Origin: Candidatus Thorarchaeota archaeon
GTDB lineage: Archaea > Asgardarchaeota > Thorarchaeia > Thorarchaeales > Thorarchaeaceae
Length of the DNA: 64,000 bases
Assembly (NCBI GenBank): GCA_029855935.1
Contig: JAGSHN010000004.1
Span: 1-64,000 of the forward strand
Reading direction: 5' to 3'
Both the position numbers and the translations under genes were made by a program. The notes beneath the pieces are model-generated. The model was not told the DNA's origin. It saw only the letters and a list, made by a program, of their open reading frames with translations, and ran no database searches. How positions within the stretch are numbered: position 1 is the first letter of the stretch; every line of letters starts with the position of its first letter. Of this stretch, positions 16,550-24,047 are shown one piece after another.

Positions 16550-17932
16550 ATGCCCAACCGAGATGTCACAAAGAGGCAGAAGTTCCTACAACTGATGTTC
16601 CACCAGTACTACAAAGAGAACGCGAACACGGTGGACGCTCCCGATCGACTGAACATGCGAGAGTTCGCCTTTGAAACCTGGGAGTACACATGGAGATGTA
16701 CTCAGCGTACCGAAACCGATGAGAATGGACACTCCAGACGGGTGGGCTGCGGCTCAAGGGGGACATCGTTGCAGCGGGTGAGCACCTGCCCCAAGTGCGG
16801 GGCCCGTGGTGTCACCTCTACGAACTGGTTGCGCCATCTCGGATTCCGTACGGCCGATGCCCTCCGGAGAGAACTTGCATCACGTGCCCCCCACAGTGTG
16901 TATCACTCAGCGGCGTTCTACAGAGTGCCCGTCGCACGAAGTATGTACGAGAAGCAGTGGACAGGAGCTGAACTCGTCTTTGACATCGACGCCGACCATC
17001 TAGATTCGCCCTGCACTCACGACCACGACGGCTGGATCTGCGCGAATCCCGAGTGTCAGAGAACGGGTAGAGGAGATCCCCCGGAGATGGGCTGTCCGTC
17101 CTGCGGGCGAATGGACTTCATCACACGAAAATGGCTCTGTGACAGATGCATGGACGATGCAAAACGGCACACTCTAAAGGTCTTTGATGAGTTTCTCGTC
17201 AACGACTTTGGCATTGATAGCGACAGTCTGCAGCTGAACTACAGTGGTCATAGAGGGTATCATATACGCGTACGTGACCCCAGAGCCTTTGCAATCGACT
17301 CCACGGGCCGGGTTGAGATTGCGCAGGCTATTGTCGGAGCAGGTCTGGACGGTGCGCGGGTGATAGGAACCCTTGCGGGCATCCCAAGGGTGCCTCCAAG
17401 GAACGCGGCAGGATGGGGAGGCAGGCTTGCAGATGCGATTCTGGACTTTGTCAGGGATATCGACTCATATGAGGGCAGTCAGAGGTGGATGGCAAGGCTC
17501 AAGCAGCACAGGGAGAGGATTGTGAGAGAGTTGCTCAAAGAACCCCCAAACCTCTGGCGGGGGGCGGGAATTGGCGTGAAGTCCTGGCGGGAGATTGCGG
17601 AGATTGCAGCTACACGATATGGTGGGAAGATTGACATACCGGTCACACATGATGTGCATAGAGTGATAAGGTTGATAGGCAGCATCCACGGCAAGACCGG
17701 ATTCGTGGTCGCAGAACTCAACAGAGAGTCGATTGAGGCGTTCGATCCCTTCGGAAATGCCCTTGCCTTTGACGACAGTGTCCTACGCGTCCACACTCTG
17801 GGTGGTCTACTCGAGGTGCCCAGGTTTAGGATTGGTGACGAGATATATGGGCCGTTTGGCGATGAGGTGGTCGACCTGCCAATGAATGCTGCAATGTTCC
17901 TATTGTGCAAGGGGGCGGCCGTCCTTGAGTGA
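16550..17932 (+). CDS. priS: DNA primase small (catalytic) subunit, with extra zinc motifs
   Basis: The 460-residue primase subunit is long for archaeal PriS, usually about 330-400. The catalytic acids are in LVFDIDADH (D145, D147). The nucleotide loop is YSGHRGYHIRV, and HRVIRLIGSIHGKTG carries the later motif. Two Cys-rich stretches stand out: C50, C67, C80 and C83 in the N-terminal region, and a second ribbon (CANPEC...CPSC...CDRC) inserted beside the usual zinc site. The C-terminal 45 residues (YGPFGDEVVDLPMNAA) resemble the GINS B domain, a known feature of archaeal PriS. No priL lies next to it. The stop is a few bases from gins. Confidence 0.94.
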   Translation: MPNRDVTKRQKFLQLMFHQYYKENANTVDAPDRLNMREFAFETWEYTWRCTQRTETDENGHSRRVGCGSRGTSLQRVSTCPKCGARGVTSTNWLRHLGFRTADALRRELASRAPHSVYHSAAFYRVPVARSMYEKQWTGAELVFDIDADHLDSPCTHDHDGWICANPECQRTGRGDPPEMGCPSCGRMDFITRKWLCDRCMDDAKRHTLKVFDEFLVNDFGIDSDSLQLNYSGHRGYHIRVRDPRAFAIDSTGRVEIAQAIVGAGLDGARVIGTLAGIPRVPPRNAAGWGGRLADAILDFVRDIDSYEGSQRWMARLKQHRERIVRELLKEPPNLWRGAGIGVKSWREIAEIAATRYGGKIDIPVTHDVHRVIRLIGSIHGKTGFVVAELNRESIEAFDPFGNALAFDDSVLRVHTLGGLLEVPRFRIGDEIYGPFGDEVVDLPMNAAMFLLCKGAAVLE

Positions 17933-17936
17933 TGAG

Positions 17937-18542
17937 ATGCGCTACGATAGTATTGCGGAGATCTGGGATAAGGAGGTACACTCCGAGGAGCTGCTCGACC
18001 TCGATGACCTCACTGTGGGCAGAATGGCAGAATACCTCCGACAGGTACGCATTGCACTGACCGAGGTGCCCGCGGAGGACACCATTCAGGAGGACCTGTA
18101 CAGACAGGAGATTGAGAACCTAGAGTTCATGATTCGGGACCTATTGACGCTGCGTAGGGACAAGATACTGATGGCGGTGATGGAGGGCAGAGACGTCAAC
18201 GCCGGGATGCTCTTGACGGAGGAGGAGTTCTATGGCAGACTGAAACGTGCCTTTCAGAGCCATACTAAGCTTGTTGAGGACATTCTGATCGGCAGCCACA
18301 TAGCGCAGCCAGAGACGACCGTTGTGGTGGGAGGTGACACGAGCGAGGAAACAGTGGAGCATATTCTGGTCAGGTTCACCAAGACCATTGACACACCGTT
18401 CGTCGGGATTGATGAGAGAGTATATGGCCCGTTCGAGAGAGAGGATGTTGCAGTGATTCCCGCCTTGAATGCACAGCCTTGGTTACGCGATGGCACCGTC
18501 ATCAGGATAGTGCCAGAACGCAGTGAGTCTGGGACGGAGTGA
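17937..18542 (+). CDS. gins51: GINS complex subunit (Gins51 type)
   Basis: Started at ATG 17937, the product has about 201 residues. Its helical A domain comes first (YDSIAEIWDKEVHSEELLDL, then EIENLEFMIRDLLTLRRDKIL). A small B domain at the C-terminus (FVGIDERVYGPFEREDVAVI) follows. That A-B order marks the Sld5/Psf1-like archaeal Gins51. GINS holds MCM and Cdc45/GAN together at the fork. A TTG at 17926 would overlap priS. The end overlaps the next gene in a GTGA. No Gins23 is visible, so the complex may be a homotetramer, or Gins23 may be elsewhere. Confidence 0.9.
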   Translation: MRYDSIAEIWDKEVHSEELLDLDDLTVGRMAEYLRQVRIALTEVPAEDTIQEDLYRQEIENLEFMIRDLLTLRRDKILMAVMEGRDVNAGMLLTEEEFYGRLKRAFQSHTKLVEDILIGSHIAQPETTVVVGGDTSEETVEHILVRFTKTIDTPFVGIDERVYGPFEREDVAVIPALNAQPWLRDGTVIRIVPERSESGTE

Positions 18543-18865
18543 GCATGATGAAAGATGAACAGGTAGTGGAGGAGCTTGTGAAACTGTTGCGGGAGATCAA
18601 CGAGGCTCAGAAGAGCCTCAATAGCGAGTATCAGCGGCTTGAAGTGGCCATCTCTGGAGTGCTCCGTCTCATCGGCGACCAGGCACAAGTGATAAGGGGG
18701 CTTGGCGGGGACAAAGACCAGCTGAGCAGATACGTCATACGAGAGCTGGCGCGTCTTCGCGATGAGACCGAGAAACGGATGACATCACTGGCCAAGAGTG
18801 TCGTGGCCATCAGAGAGAGTGTTACAAAAACGATAAGTGACGGGCGGGACGAGGAGGGAGTATGA
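18539..18865 (+). CDS. Small coiled-coil protein of unknown function
   Basis: The 108-residue protein is almost entirely helical with heptad-like spacing (EELVKLLREINEAQKSLNSE ... LRLIGDQAQVIRGL ... RYVIRELARLRDETEKRM), so a long coiled coil is likely. I do not recognise a family. It starts at GTG 18539, overlapping gins51 by four bases, and ends in an ATGA overlap with the small membrane-protein gene. Strict coupling to gins51 and priS suggests a link to the replication fork or its membrane placement, but that is inference. Confidence 0.75.
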   Translation: MSMMKDEQVVEELVKLLREINEAQKSLNSEYQRLEVAISGVLRLIGDQAQVIRGLGGDKDQLSRYVIRELARLRDETEKRMTSLAKSVVAIRESVTKTISDGRDEEGV

Positions 18866-19044
18866 GCATTCAGAGGGAGCACCTGATATGGGTGGCGTGG
18901 GCAGTCGCAGTTGTGCTTGCGCTCCTTGGCACCACGGCCCCGCCCCTCAAGACGTGGCCGTTGGTCAATGTCGTCCTTATGGAGATCGTCACGATTCTGG
19001 GTCTTACACTGTTGGTGCTGCTGATATACAAGAAGGGGCTCTAG
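18862..19044 (+). CDS. Small two-pass membrane protein of unknown function
   Basis: The 60-residue protein has two predicted membrane segments (LIWVAWAVAVVLALLG near residues 8-23 and VVLMEIVTILGLTLLVLLIY near 37-56). Between them is a short PPLKTWP turn, and the C-terminus is basic (KKGL). No family is recognised. It overlaps the coiled-coil gene by ATGA and is the last gene of the priS-gins run. About 140 bases follow before the hdr operon. Confidence 0.72.
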   Translation: MSIQREHLIWVAWAVAVVLALLGTTAPPLKTWPLVNVVLMEIVTILGLTLLVLLIYKKGL

Positions 19045-19118
19045 GTAATCAAGTTCGGCCGTGACACAGCCCATCTCTGTCGTCGTCGCGGCTGTGGTAG
19101 AGCCGACTTTTTCTGAAG

Positions 19119-19128
19119 CTTTTAATAT
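19119..19128 (+). promoter_or_regulatory. TATA box of the hdr operon
   Basis: CTTTTAATAT is a good TATA match in a GC-rich gap. Initiation would fall near 19150, giving a leader of about 40 bases before hdrC. No other candidate is seen inside the five-gene operon, whose genes overlap or are separated by a few bases. Confidence 0.6.
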
Positions 19129-19191
19129 CGGCGCGATTGTTGCAGTTCCACTTGTCGCCCATGAGAAGGCGTCCACAGGGAAGTGAAACAG

Positions 19192-19731
19192 ATGACCGAA
19201 ACGGACGGCTCTGAGAGGCCACCGGCCACACTGATTGAGCCCATCGACATGTCGACACTGGATGCCAGTTTTCGGAGAGAGATTCAGAGCATGCCGGATG
19301 GCGATGAACTCTCTGCGTGCTTCGCATGCACGACGTGCACCGCAGCGTGTCCAATAGCGAACCAGTGGGAGTACAAACCTCATCAGCTGATCAGAATGAT
19401 CATCCTGGGCATGCGGGACGAGGTGCTCTCATCCAAGGAGATCTGGGAGTGTCTGACCTGTTTTCAGTGTCAGGAGCGTTGCCCTCAGAAAGTCCGGGTC
19501 ACCGACATCATCTTCGACTGTAAGAATCTCGCTGCCGAGGAGGGGAAGATTCCAGATGCCATCAGAAATCTTGCAAGAGAGCTGCTTGAGAAGGGCCAGC
19601 TATACGTGATAACAGCCGACTGGGAACGCGAGGATCTAGATCTCGAGCCGGAGTTGCCGGGGCTCTCCACTGAGGAGTTCAAGACCATCCTCAGAAACAC
19701 TCGAACAGGTAGAATTGTGGGCGGTGAGTGA
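19192..19731 (+). CDS. hdrC: Heterodisulfide reductase subunit C-like iron-sulfur protein
   Basis: The product has about 179 residues from ATG 19192. GTG 19183 is an alternative start. Two [4Fe-4S] motifs, CFACTTCTAACP near residue 43 and CLTCFQCQERCP near residue 86, are those of HdrC. Between and after them are helices that contact HdrB. HdrC passes electrons from the HdrA flavin to the HdrB cluster. It is the first gene of the operon, three bases before hdrB. The organism's heterodisulfide, if any, is not known, since methanogenesis genes such as mcr are not in view. Confidence 0.93.
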   Translation: MTETDGSERPPATLIEPIDMSTLDASFRREIQSMPDGDELSACFACTTCTAACPIANQWEYKPHQLIRMIILGMRDEVLSSKEIWECLTCFQCQERCPQKVRVTDIIFDCKNLAAEEGKIPDAIRNLARELLEKGQLYVITADWEREDLDLEPELPGLSTEEFKTILRNTRTGRIVGGE

Positions 19732-19734
19732 CCA

Positions 19735-20601
19735 ATGCCAACATACAATCTGTATATGGGCTGCAGTGTTCCTGCAAACTATCCGAACTACGAAGCGGCG
19801 CTGCTCAAAGTGGCAAAGGCCCTCGATGTCGAATTGAACTACATGGAAGGTGTGGGCTGCTGTGGTAGTCCGAACCTCAGAGCCTTCGACTACTACGGAT
19901 GGCTCGTCGTCAATGCCAGAACTCTTGCAATAGGCGAACAGAATGGGCATGACATAGTCACACCCTGCAACGGGTGCTTTGCCAGTCTCAAGGACGCTCT
20001 CTACCATCTCAGGCATGACAAGAAGGATATGAAGCGTGTGAATGAGGAGCTGAAGAAATTCGATCTGGAACTCAGGGGGACCGTGAGAGTCAGGCACGTG
20101 GTGGAGGCACTGTATACCGACGTTGGTGTCGATGCCATAAGAGAGAAGGTCACAAGGCCTCTGGATGGCGTTGGGATTGCGATTCACGCAGGGTGCCATC
20201 TGATGAGGCCTGCGGATGTCACCGAGATGAGTATCGAGATATTGGAAGAGATGCTTCGAGCAACAGGCGCCACTGTCGTGCAGTATCCGCTGTGGAAGCA
20301 GTGCTGTGGTGCAACCGTCCTGCCAGTCAACGAGGCGCTGGCCGTCCGTCTGGCCAGGGACAAACTCCGGTCGATAAAGGACGCTGGTGCCGAGTTCATC
20401 ATGGTGGTCTGTCCAGCCTGCGGCAACCAGCTCGACCTTCAGCAGTTCGGGATAAAGGACACGTATGGCGAGGGGTATGACCTGCCAGTGCTGTTCTATC
20501 CTCAGATTCTTGCGCTGGCAATGGGCATGGATGAGGAGGAAGTTGGCCTCAGTATGAACAGAGTGCCAGCAGACCCGATTCTCGACCATCTGACTGAGTG
20601 A
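19735..20601 (+). CDS. hdrB: Heterodisulfide reductase subunit B-like protein
   Basis: The 288-residue protein carries two CCG domains. The first has MGCSVP, GVGCCGSPN and PCNGCF. The second has HAGCHLM, KQCCGATV and CPACGNQ. In HdrB these Cys clusters hold noncubane [4Fe-4S] centres that reduce disulfide substrates. All key Cys are present in both halves, so the protein should be redox active. It overlaps the following short hdrA by four bases. Confidence 0.94.
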   Translation: MPTYNLYMGCSVPANYPNYEAALLKVAKALDVELNYMEGVGCCGSPNLRAFDYYGWLVVNARTLAIGEQNGHDIVTPCNGCFASLKDALYHLRHDKKDMKRVNEELKKFDLELRGTVRVRHVVEALYTDVGVDAIREKVTRPLDGVGIAIHAGCHLMRPADVTEMSIEILEEMLRATGATVVQYPLWKQCCGATVLPVNEALAVRLARDKLRSIKDAGAEFIMVVCPACGNQLDLQQFGIKDTYGEGYDLPVLFYPQILALAMGMDEEEVGLSMNRVPADPILDHLTE

Positions 20602-21869
20602 ATGAGGTGACGGTGATATTGTCCGACAAGGTCCTCATCATTGGCGGTGGCGTGGCTGGCCTTACTGCTGCCATTGAGCTGGCCGACTCGGGAGTGAAGA
20701 CTGTGCTGGTGGAGCGCCAACACACTGTAGGGGGTAACGCACTTGACCTGTACAAGGCGTTTCCGACCGATGACTGCTTCTACTGCTTTGAGGCCAGTCG
20801 CTTTCGGCCGGGGATTCGAAAGTGCTTCTATCGAAGTGCACTCCTGGACCACCCGAATCTTGAGCTGCGGACAAACACGACCGTAGAGGCAGTTGCAGGC
20901 AGTCCAGGCAACTTCGAGGTGACGCTGATGGTGGGACCGCAGTATGTCGATCCGATGAGATGCATCATGTGTGGCCTCTGTCAGAAGCTGTCCAGTGCCT
21001 TTGTTCTCATCTCGCCACAATGTCAGCCTCAGGCGGTAGTCTACGTCCCAGACCAAGCGGATGACAATGTGAAGGAGGCTGTCGAGAAGTGCCCCACGAA
21101 GGCCATCAACCTCGAGGCCCAGCCAACAGAGGAGGTCATCAGGGCATCCGACATTGTGGTGGCCACAGGCTACCACGAGATGAAGCCTGTCGGCATGGAG
21201 GAGTATCACTACGAGGAGCTTCCCGATGTGGTGACGCAGCTCGAACTTGCACGGATGCTAGACCCGAATGGCGAGACCAGCGGCCAACTGGTACGTCCAT
21301 CCGATGGTGGTCCTGTGAAACACGTGATGATGGTGCAGTGCGTTGGCAGCCGTGATGAGAACTACTATCCCTACTGTTCCAAGATCTGTTGCGTCTTTGC
21401 GTTGAAACATGCGGACATCATAGCACAAGAGCGAGAGGGCGTCCAAGTTTCTGTCGTCTATATGGACATCCGAACCTATGACAGGCATGAGCGATACTAC
21501 CGCAAGTCGAGAAGGGCGGGTGTCAACTTCATCCGAGGCCGTGTTCAGACGGTCTCCAAGGCCAAGGACGGGGGACTGGAGGTCATTGTCTACGACTCGC
21601 TCCTCGACAGATATCTCAAGTTCAGAGTAGATCTCTTCGTGCTCTCCACGGCCCTTGAGCCGTCAGCAGAGAGCAACGAAATGGCACAGATGCTGGGAAT
21701 CAGGACCTCGAATGGATTCGTTGCCTCACTCGACCCGACTTCGGGCGACGAAGTTATCGTCGGTGACCACGTGTACGCATGCGGCACCGCCCTCGGCCCC
21801 GCGGAGGTACCAGAGTCTGTGACCCAAGCAAGGGCAGTGGCCTTGAAGATACTGCAGGGCAGGAAGTGA
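20598..21869 (+). CDS. hdrA: Short HdrA-like FAD/iron-sulfur protein
   Basis: The 423-residue flavoprotein begins with IIGGGVAGLTAAIELADSG, a FAD-binding dinucleotide loop, and lacks the HdrA N-terminal domain. It has the HdrA Cys set CVGSRDENYYPYCSKICC near residue 250. A [4Fe-4S]-like set (CIMCGLC ... KCPTKAI) is inserted early, near residues 120-170. It ends without the C-terminal ferredoxin clusters, so it resembles QmoA/short HdrA paralogues. It probably forms a flavin partner to the larger HdrA next to it. Translation is coupled to hdrB by a four-base overlap. Confidence 0.9.
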   Translation: MNEVTVILSDKVLIIGGGVAGLTAAIELADSGVKTVLVERQHTVGGNALDLYKAFPTDDCFYCFEASRFRPGIRKCFYRSALLDHPNLELRTNTTVEAVAGSPGNFEVTLMVGPQYVDPMRCIMCGLCQKLSSAFVLISPQCQPQAVVYVPDQADDNVKEAVEKCPTKAINLEAQPTEEVIRASDIVVATGYHEMKPVGMEEYHYEELPDVVTQLELARMLDPNGETSGQLVRPSDGGPVKHVMMVQCVGSRDENYYPYCSKICCVFALKHADIIAQEREGVQVSVVYMDIRTYDRHERYYRKSRRAGVNFIRGRVQTVSKAKDGGLEVIVYDSLLDRYLKFRVDLFVLSTALEPSAESNEMAQMLGIRTSNGFVASLDPTSGDEVIVGDHVYACGTALGPAEVPESVTQARAVALKILQGRK

Positions 21870-21875
21870 TCACAG

Positions 21876-24047
21876 ATGGACAGCAAGGTTGCCGTGGTAC
21901 TATGCACCTGCGGAGGAACACTACAACTGGACTACGAGTCCCTGCGTCAGGAGATTGCGAAGGAGGAGGGTGTGACGGGTGTCACTGTGATGGACACCCT
22001 CTGCCAGAGCGAGGGTCTAGAAGCACTCTCTCAGATTCTCAGTGATGTAGATGGAAGAGTAGTCATTGCCGCCTGTACCAGTCAGAAGCTCCAACCCCGG
22101 GTGGACAACTCACTCGGGCAGGGCAGAGGGCTCAACACCTCGCTGACCCACTACGTCAACATACGCGAACACTGTGCGTGGGTACATCCAGACATCGAGG
22201 AGGCCACGAAGAAGGCCCTTGATATGATCAGAGGGGCGGTGGCTGCAACCCGTCTTGCTCAGCCCCTGCAGGTCGCATCTAAAGCGGTGGATGCCCATGT
22301 GACTGTCATAGGGGGAGGCATTGCCGGAATTGAGGCTGCACTGAGCCTCTCAAGTCTTGGCTACAAGGTCACCATCTTTGAGGTCACGGACAGGCTAGGC
22401 GGACACATCATCAGTCTGCCTGTGATTGCACCCACTGGAAAGTCTGGAGCAGAACTGCTCAGCGGGCGCTTGGAGGCGATAGAGAAGGATGACAACATCA
22501 CTGTGATGACGAACACAAGGGTCAAATTTGTGGAGGGCGAGATGGGGAATTTCGAGGTGCACTATCTACAGGGAGAGAGCGAGGAGGAGAACGTACTCAA
22601 GACCTCTGCCGTGGTCGTCGCGACCGGGTTTAGAGAGTTCAAGCCCACAGAGATGGAGGAGTATCAGTATGGACGCAATCCCGATGTCATCACGCAGTTC
22701 GAACTGTCCACTATGCTGACTGAGGGGCGCCTGCAGCGTCCATCAGATGGAGGGCCTGTGAAAGAGGTCGTCATGGTGCAGTGCGTCGGGAGCAGATCTG
22801 AGGACTACAAGCGGGACTGTAGTAAGCTTTGTTGCACATTCGCAATAGACAATGCGCTTGAACTCATCAAGAACGACCCCGACATTCATGTCCGTATCAT
22901 CTATATGGACATCCGTGTCCCCTTTGAGAATGAGCTGATATACAAAGAGTCGAGAGAGAAGGGTGTGGACTACATCAGGGGGCGGGTCAGCATGGTGTGG
23001 AGAGAGAACGACAAGACCCGCGTCCGGATATACGACTCCCTTCTTAACCAGTATTTTGAGACATCTCCTGACCTCGTGGTCCTCTCCTCGGCCGTGTTAC
23101 CTCCCGATGGACTGTACGAGCTCTCCGAGAGCCTTGGATTTGCCATAGAGTACGACGGCCACATCAAGGAGCTCTATGGAAAGCTCCGTCGCAATGAAAC
23201 AAGAAGACGTGGGGTCGTCGCCGTGGGGGCAGTCACAAGGCCTCAGTTTGTGAGTGAGGCCATAGTGGAGGCACAGGCCGGAGCCCTGATGATTCACAAC
23301 GAGTTGCAGGGTGGCTCTGTGGAGAAGATCGCAAGAGGAGCACTGCTTGATGTCGACGAGTGTGTTGGCTGCAGTCTATGCGCCCAGCAGTGTCCTCGTG
23401 GAGTGCCGCTCATGATCGAACAGACTGAGGCGGAGGAGAGCCAGACCGACTCTGACAAGTTTCTATTCAAGGCATCAATCGACATACTGAACTGCCATGC
23501 CTGCGGCGTCTGCCAGAGCCTCTGTCCGACTGGCGCCACGCAACTAAACTTCCTGACGAACGAGCAGCTCTGGGACCAGATAGCGGCCACACTTCGAGAT
23601 GCAGGACCAGAGTATCCGATCACGCTGTGCTTCCACTGTGAGGAATGCTCTGTTTCCACCATAGACATCGTGGGGACACGAAGACTACAATACCCAGCCA
23701 ATGTCCGACTGATCCCTGTTCCCTGCGCCGGGCGAGTCAGTATGGTGGACATACTAAAGGCGTTTGAACACGGGGCGAGCACAGTGATGATTGCCGCCTG
23801 CGAAACCGACCGTTGTCACATTGGAGGAACAGGCAATGAGATTGCCCAGATTCACGTCGATGTCGCAAGAGAGATTCTCAATGCGATTGGGTGGGACGGC
23901 CGTCGGGTCGACATGTTTAGGATGTTCAGCGCCGAGCCGGAGAGGTTCATCGTGGCCGTGAAGGAGATGACCGAGCGGGCTGAGAGCCTCGGACCAACAC
24001 CCGTACACAAGGGTACTGCGGGTAGGTGGATGGAGGTGAGTGAGTGA
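21876..24047 (+). CDS. hdrA: HdrA-MvhD fusion
   Basis: The 723-residue protein joins several modules. There is an N-terminal HdrA domain with CTCGG and AACTSQKL. A FAD domain (VIGGGIAGIEAALSLSSLGY near residue 145) with the cluster set CVGSRSEDYKRDCSKLCC follows. Two ferredoxin [4Fe-4S] motifs (CVGCSLCAQQCP, CHACGVCQSLCP) come next. A C-terminal MvhD/FlpD domain has CFHCEECS and ACETDRCHIGGTG. MvhD normally links a hydrogenase or formate dehydrogenase to HdrA. Here it is fused, so an electron donor would dock directly. Flavin-based electron bifurcation is the expected chemistry. It overlaps the next gene by GTGA. Confidence 0.94.
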   Translation: MDSKVAVVLCTCGGTLQLDYESLRQEIAKEEGVTGVTVMDTLCQSEGLEALSQILSDVDGRVVIAACTSQKLQPRVDNSLGQGRGLNTSLTHYVNIREHCAWVHPDIEEATKKALDMIRGAVAATRLAQPLQVASKAVDAHVTVIGGGIAGIEAALSLSSLGYKVTIFEVTDRLGGHIISLPVIAPTGKSGAELLSGRLEAIEKDDNITVMTNTRVKFVEGEMGNFEVHYLQGESEEENVLKTSAVVVATGFREFKPTEMEEYQYGRNPDVITQFELSTMLTEGRLQRPSDGGPVKEVVMVQCVGSRSEDYKRDCSKLCCTFAIDNALELIKNDPDIHVRIIYMDIRVPFENELIYKESREKGVDYIRGRVSMVWRENDKTRVRIYDSLLNQYFETSPDLVVLSSAVLPPDGLYELSESLGFAIEYDGHIKELYGKLRRNETRRRGVVAVGAVTRPQFVSEAIVEAQAGALMIHNELQGGSVEKIARGALLDVDECVGCSLCAQQCPRGVPLMIEQTEAEESQTDSDKFLFKASIDILNCHACGVCQSLCPTGATQLNFLTNEQLWDQIAATLRDAGPEYPITLCFHCEECSVSTIDIVGTRRLQYPANVRLIPVPCAGRVSMVDILKAFEHGASTVMIAACETDRCHIGGTGNEIAQIHVDVAREILNAIGWDGRRVDMFRMFSAEPERFIVAVKEMTERAESLGPTPVHKGTAGRWMEVSE

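Noticed and set aside
19636-20589. 317-codon minus-strand ORF across hdrC/hdrB
   Set aside because: It overlaps two well-supported Hdr genes, and the translation looks random.
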